64,000 bases of DNA from Saxidomus purpurata (lineage: Eukaryota > Mollusca > Bivalvia > Venerida > Veneridae): positions 35,025,433 through 35,089,432 of the forward strand of contig JAFMSR010000014.1 in the NCBI GenBank assembly GCA_022818135.1. The letters run 5' to 3'. The notes below the pieces were generated by a model. That model ran no database searches. It was not told the origin of the DNA and worked only from the letters and a program-made list of their open reading frames with translations. Below are positions 59,641 to 64,000 of this stretch, piece after piece; position 1 is the first letter of the stretch; every line of letters begins with the position of its first letter. The translations under genes were made by a program, and so were the position numbers.

Positions 59641-60463
59641 GCATTCTGTTCAAGAAGGTAATAGTTTGGTACCAGTACTGATATACTAAGATAACAAGTA
59701 GTCAAAAGTACTTGACCGACTCTGCTTCCCCAGCATATACTTTACGTCAAAACAGATGTGAAAATTCTATAAAAAGAGACTAGCTTCGGATTTGTTTAAA
59801 TTTGTGCACACAAAAAAAACTCGACGTTAAACACAAGGCATATTAATCGTAATTACTGGTATTATAAAAGAGATGTAAGTCATTAGCATCGATGAAAAAA
59901 TGTTGCTGTTTCATTATATTTGTTGACGGACTCGTGAGAAAAAAGTTTTGCAAACAATTTGCTTAATGCCAAACATGACTTAAAAGAAGTAGATCATGTT
60001 TGTAAACAAGCTGTGCTGATTATTATATCGGTAATCTTACAAATAAAATGTTTTTTGCGAGACAATGACATAATTGGAAAATTTAGTTATCTACGTGAGA
60101 AAATCTCATAAATGAACGCAAAAAATCGTAGAATCTAATTAATCAAAACGTTTTAATACAGACATTTAGCATTAGTTACTCGTTATAGCTTTTGAATTGA
60201 TTTTTGCTCTGTTGATCCAAGCACAATGATGGAACAACGCCAGGCAATTCTCCGTACATAAACTCGATTTTTTTTTCAAAATAAAAGGTAGTTAAAACAA
60301 GAAATATGCAACAGCATTCCAAATGCAAGAAGAAAGATGTCAGTCATACTAATTCAAGACCTGATCTTGTATAAAGAACCTAAAGTACACTCTTAAATTA
60401 CTTTGACTTCTTTTACAGATACTGGTCGTATTTGTATTTCGACGCAGATAAATAGGGTCTATG

Positions 60464-60690
60464 ACAATACATCGACAGACAACTCACCGACACGACAATA
60501 CACCGACACGACAATACATCGACAGACAACTCACCGACACGACAATACATCGACAGACAACTCACCGACACGACAATACACTGACACGACAATACATCGA
60601 CAGACAACTCATCGACACGACAAATCACCGACACGACAATACATCGACACGACAACTAATCGAAAATTACATCGACAACTCATCAACAAA
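60464..60690 (+). repeat. CGACA-based minisatellite
   Basis: Units built from acacgacaatacatcgacag and acaactcaccg (31 bp) repeat several times, with shorter variants. Its right part is repeated in inverse orientation at 61150-61235. Confidence 0.93.
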
Positions 60691-61149
60691 CTTCGACAAT
60701 ACTTATTATCCAATATAAACATATATGCATCAGATATGCATGCAGATCGCGTGACACCTGCGGCTTTATGTGTATGACTTAAAGAGTTTGAAGTACAAAT
60801 AAATATTTCGGCAAAGGTTATTCATTCAAATAAATAGTAGAACATTGTTACTGGAAAAACGTTGGCTTTGACAGTTGATAAAACAAGCATTGACAAAAAA
60901 TAACGGACACGCTGGAACGCTAATTGACAAATACTTTTAGATACTTTTTGCATTCACAACTCAGTCAGTGATGTCATTTACAGCGGACTTTTAACAGAAA
61001 TAAATATTTTAAAATCAACATGAAGATGATTAATATTTTAGGTTGTGACAAAAAAATAACTAAATACTTTTCGATCTTTGTGATTCAACATAACCAATAA
61101 AATAACCGCAGTGCGACAATAGACCGACGCGATATTTCAAAGAGTTATC

Positions 61150-61235
61150 TTTCGGTTAGTTGTCTTGTCGATGTATTGTCGTGTCGATGATTTGTCGTGT
61201 CGATGAGTTGTCTGTTGATGTATTGTCGTATACCG
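61150..61235 (-). repeat. Inverted copy of the CGACA minisatellite
   Basis: The reverse complement matches 60584-60662 nearly base for base (gttgtc.tgtcgatgtattg, tcgtgtcgatgatttgtcgt). The pair can form a stem of about 78 bp with a 490-bp loop. Confidence 0.9.
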
Positions 61236-61689
61236 GATTAATTCAATATTGTGCAATAAATGTCTACTATAATTACAGAGGGAACTTTTCTAACATGCTA
61301 CTGACAAGCTCGTGAAAATGTCCTTTATTGGCCAAACATTTTTTCTTATCCTGTAATCAAGTTAAACTGTCTGGAGTAAAGTCTCATGTTTTGATGATGT
61401 TATGGTGCTATACGTCGTGGCAGTTAAATTCTATTACGACTTTAGTACACTAAATAAACAACTTTATTTTGTAGTGAAATACTGAAATATATCGGTGAAA
61501 TAAAACTGCTATTTCACTGTTTCAAAGCAGTGAAAATATCATTTTTATTTTTACTGCTTTTGTCGAACTACTTTTTAACTACAAGAAATGAAACACAGCA
61601 TTTATAAAAAAAGTCCCATAATTTCACACCCAGGATCTCCAGCTCGTCCTCCATACAAAAGTATTATACACATGATTGACAGTGAGTTA

Positions 61690-61920
61690 TTAATCACGCT
61701 AAAATACTTAGCTATATCCAATTTCTGACCAATGAGATACATATTTTCCCTTATTTACCGGTGATAGAGCATTACAAAAAATCGAAAAACAGCTGTAAAA
61801 TTGTTAAATATAGTATTTTGGGTATTCATTTTCTTAATGAGATCATTTTCTATCGATCTATGGCAATTTTGAATCAAAATTTGAGAAAAACTGATTTTCA
61901 TTTTTTTCATCACCATCCAA
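61690..61920 (+). repeat. Family C flank fragment
   Basis: ccaatttctgaccaatgagatacatatttt matches the region near 25595-25625, and 61767-61920 matches 26850-26995. The middle of family C (hairpins) is absent, so this is an internally deleted member. Confidence 0.7.
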
Positions 61921-62585
61921 TTTTCACAGTATGTTGTTTATACTTGTATGGTCATGGTCTGAAACATATACAATACAATATGTTTTATTGCTTTAAACAT
62001 TTTACAATGCTTCTGGCAAATATAAGATACCTATAGAAAGTGGAAAACTACCTCTACAATCGCTCATTATTCAAAAATGCAGTTAGTTTGGACAAGTTTT
62101 GCTCTTAGGTCAGCCCTGGACCGAGCATTATTTTTAAAATGAATGAACAGCTGATTGAGTATTACTCCGCGATTCACGGTTTAACGATGTGCAGACTTAT
62201 TTAACTAAAAAGGCCTATATTTAATGAAATGATGTTTCAGTTTCGCTTTATGATAAATATATTATCTGAAGTAATCAAAACATTTTAAACTATTTTTGTT
62301 GCAATTTCAGTTATGATGGTAGTAATCATTATGTGGTTGTTCATGGGGAAAAAGAAATACTATAATTTCAAGTTTCCCTGAATATTTTGCAAAAAACATG
62401 AAATAAAATAAAGTCAATATTTCACTGAAGCAAACAAATATCCTCTATGTGCATCACATTCATAAGCGCATGTTGATAATTAGTTACTGAGGACATTTAA
62501 GTTGAGATTTAGCTCAATGAGAGGTTTAATTTGACAATCGCTTTCTATATCATGCAGCAGTTACTTCTTTCAAACTGTAGTATAA
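61921..62585. other. No recognisable feature
   Basis: No gene or repeat could be supported. Confidence 0.45.
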
Positions 62586-63563
62586 TCAAAGCGCTGTGAG
62601 CGCTGAAGGCCTGGGGGCTATAGATTAACTCCCCTAAAAACAACTTTTGACCTTCGTGATTTACGCTGAACCTTACCTAAAGCGCGGGTCGAAATGTGCA
62701 TAGGGCGAAATTTAGTATATGACACAGAATTAATGATTCACAAATATATGGGTGACAGGGAAGTTTGTTTTATTATAAGACGTACGTGAAATGAAAAATA
62801 ATCACATGGTCAACAATATCAATTGTTTGAGAGAACAATAAAAATAATTCAATCTGCGCTTTGTACAACTTCAAGCGATATCTGATGATGTGGATCGAAA
62901 ATTATTGTGTACCAAGGACAAGACCTTGAAACAGAAATAAACAAAGCAATACCAACAATGAAATATAAAAACAGTACTGTACAATGTGTATAACAGGGAA
63001 AACCAAAAAGTTTTGGTCCTTGTAGTTGTAATCGGTTGTTGTTCACTGGGCCTTGACATGCAGCGTCCTCGATAAATGGCGGGTGTTTTGTCACGTGAGT
63101 TCCTTCTCGGGATGTACGTAAATTGTATCTTTTTTAAAGAAATTTATTTTTAGGTAAATATTTGCATCGTTCGAAATAAGAAAGTGTCAAGAAAAACATC
63201 GAAATTGAAAATCAAACTACAAACTCTTAATCGATTCGTACGTTTCCGTAAATTTCCGTAAATATCCGTACTTTTCCTATATGCATATGATATCTTCCTA
63301 ATCACTAACAGCGCAGTAATTTCTAAAACAGAAAAAATTGTGTAATGCAGTCCGTTAGCTATAGACCTTTCTGCAATCGTTTGAAGTTGTATGTACTTTT
63401 TTTATTTTTAATATGTTCTTATCGTATGCGACATTCAAACAAAAGATTGATCTGGTCTGTCTTGCACTACTTTCCCAAAGCGCATGTTTACAGTTGTTAT
63501 TCGCACATAACACAGTTAAATTGTCTGCAGTGTTTGAAATGTGGTATGCTAACTTAGGCCTAG
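62586..63563 (+). mobile_element. Family B element
   Basis: Begins AATCAAAGCGCTGTGAGCGC, which contains two AGCGCT palindromes three bases apart, then tgaaggcctgggggctatag. It is the inverse of 51214-52195 and the fuller version of 28573-28860. The right end is near the tttgaaatgtggtatgct block. The open frames inside are short and hydrophobic, with no recognisable domain. Confidence 0.8.
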
Positions 63564-63589
63564 GGGACTTTCAGTCCCCTGCCCAAAAA

Positions 63590-63785
63590 TCAATGACAAT
63601 GCATCCGAAGTAAATCTGAATATAAATGATGCAAAAGTTCTTCAGTTGACGTTATGGTTAATAGCATATTCTTGATATTCACTTATAGCAATACATATAA
63701 AACAACTTTAAAAATTTCAGAATTGTAAACATTCTATCGGCAAATATCTGTCATTAGGTTGGCCCTCTCACAACATGGCTAATAT
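63590..63785 (+). repeat. Direct repeat, copy 2
   Basis: Partner of 58665-58860, immediately after the family B copy. Confidence 0.85.
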
Positions 63786-63872
63786 ATTTTAGTTTTCGAT
63801 ATTCTTTAGAAACAAACTAAATAAAAGTAGAGTTTTAGCCATAAAATAAACAGAAAAATTGTTATTATCGGT

Positions 63873-63991
63873 GTAATATTACGTAAATTTCACTCGTGAA
63901 TACCAAAAGTTGTTATTTTCACTCGTGGCTGCGCCACTCATGAAAATATCACTTTTGGTGCCCACTCGGTGAAATTATAACGTGATGTTAC
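63873..63991. repeat. Foldback hairpin with CACTCG motifs
   Basis: Arms of about 55 bp pair around GTGGC-tgc-GCCAC (63925-63937). Outer parts (tgtaatattacgt and acgtgatgttaca) and caaaag/cttttg blocks pair. At two places each arm carries a CACTCGTG-like motif (63891, 63920, 63935, 63962) that reads in the same direction in both arms instead of being inverted. Confidence 0.88.
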
Positions 63992-64000
63992 AACGAAACC

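Noticed and set aside
60403..60777. 124-residue frame rich in Thr, Asp, His and Gln
   Set aside because: Translation of the CGACA minisatellite.
51727..63059. A 60-62 residue hydrophobic frame nearly identical at 51727-51909 (+) and 62871-63059 (-)
   Set aside because: It lies in the two inverted copies of family B and is alike because the whole copies are alike. There is no sign of protein-level selection and no known domain.

Overview
The window reads as nuclear DNA of a marine bivalve mollusc. It is AT-rich, almost free of long open frames, and packed with repeat types I associate with bivalves: Helitron-like elements carrying 145-162 bp internal tandem repeats, elements bounded by AGCTCACCTGGC-type ends, tRNA-derived SINEs and short inverted-repeat transposons. 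The species cannot be named from this evidence.

Only one gene is convincing: an intronless globin at 33433-34050 (+). It has a complete globin fold and an N-terminal MGC...S signal for myristoylation and palmitoylation, which points to a globin-X-like, membrane-attached globin rather than an oxygen-carrying haemoglobin. A TATA-like box (32872) and a polyadenylation signal (34286) flank it. About 6.4 kb downstream, at 40472-40585 (+), lies a broken fragment of a second, related globin with an in-frame stop and a one-base shift. A block of about 110 bp containing the TATA region has a diverged copy at 28295-28410.

Region by region: 1-12263 is framed by a large inverted repeat (arms about 1.8-1.9 kb). 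Between the arms are LINE reverse-transcriptase remains, a hAT-type MITE with a perfect 8-bp target duplication, a nest of Helitron-like pieces, a tandem array with a 430-bp higher-order period, and a SINE. 13.0-20.6 kb holds a third diverged copy of the arm sequence, a foldback element, long CT microsatellites and a nested TIR/tandem element. 24.7-27.2 kb holds a decayed LINE endonuclease and a three-unit array of hairpin-bearing repeats. 28-34 kb holds the globin and its upstream duplicate. 35-41.5 kb holds two tandem-repeat elements, a 1.15-kb MITE and the globin pseudogene. 43.7-47.7 kb holds another LINE fragment and a 3.2-kb inverted-repeat pair. 51.2-63.6 kb is bracketed by a second pair of inverted element copies (about 1 kb each), with minisatellites, a SINE and hairpin-repeat fragments between them. 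The window ends in another foldback hairpin.

The most unusual signal is a set of palindromic repeats. Their turn (ACTCGRCAGAGCCTCG) is conserved while the stems differ, short CTCGG or CACTCG motifs read in the same direction in both arms, and a small companion hairpin shows compensatory base changes between copies.

Repeat identities and similarities were judged by eye. Percent identities are estimates and no database was consulted.
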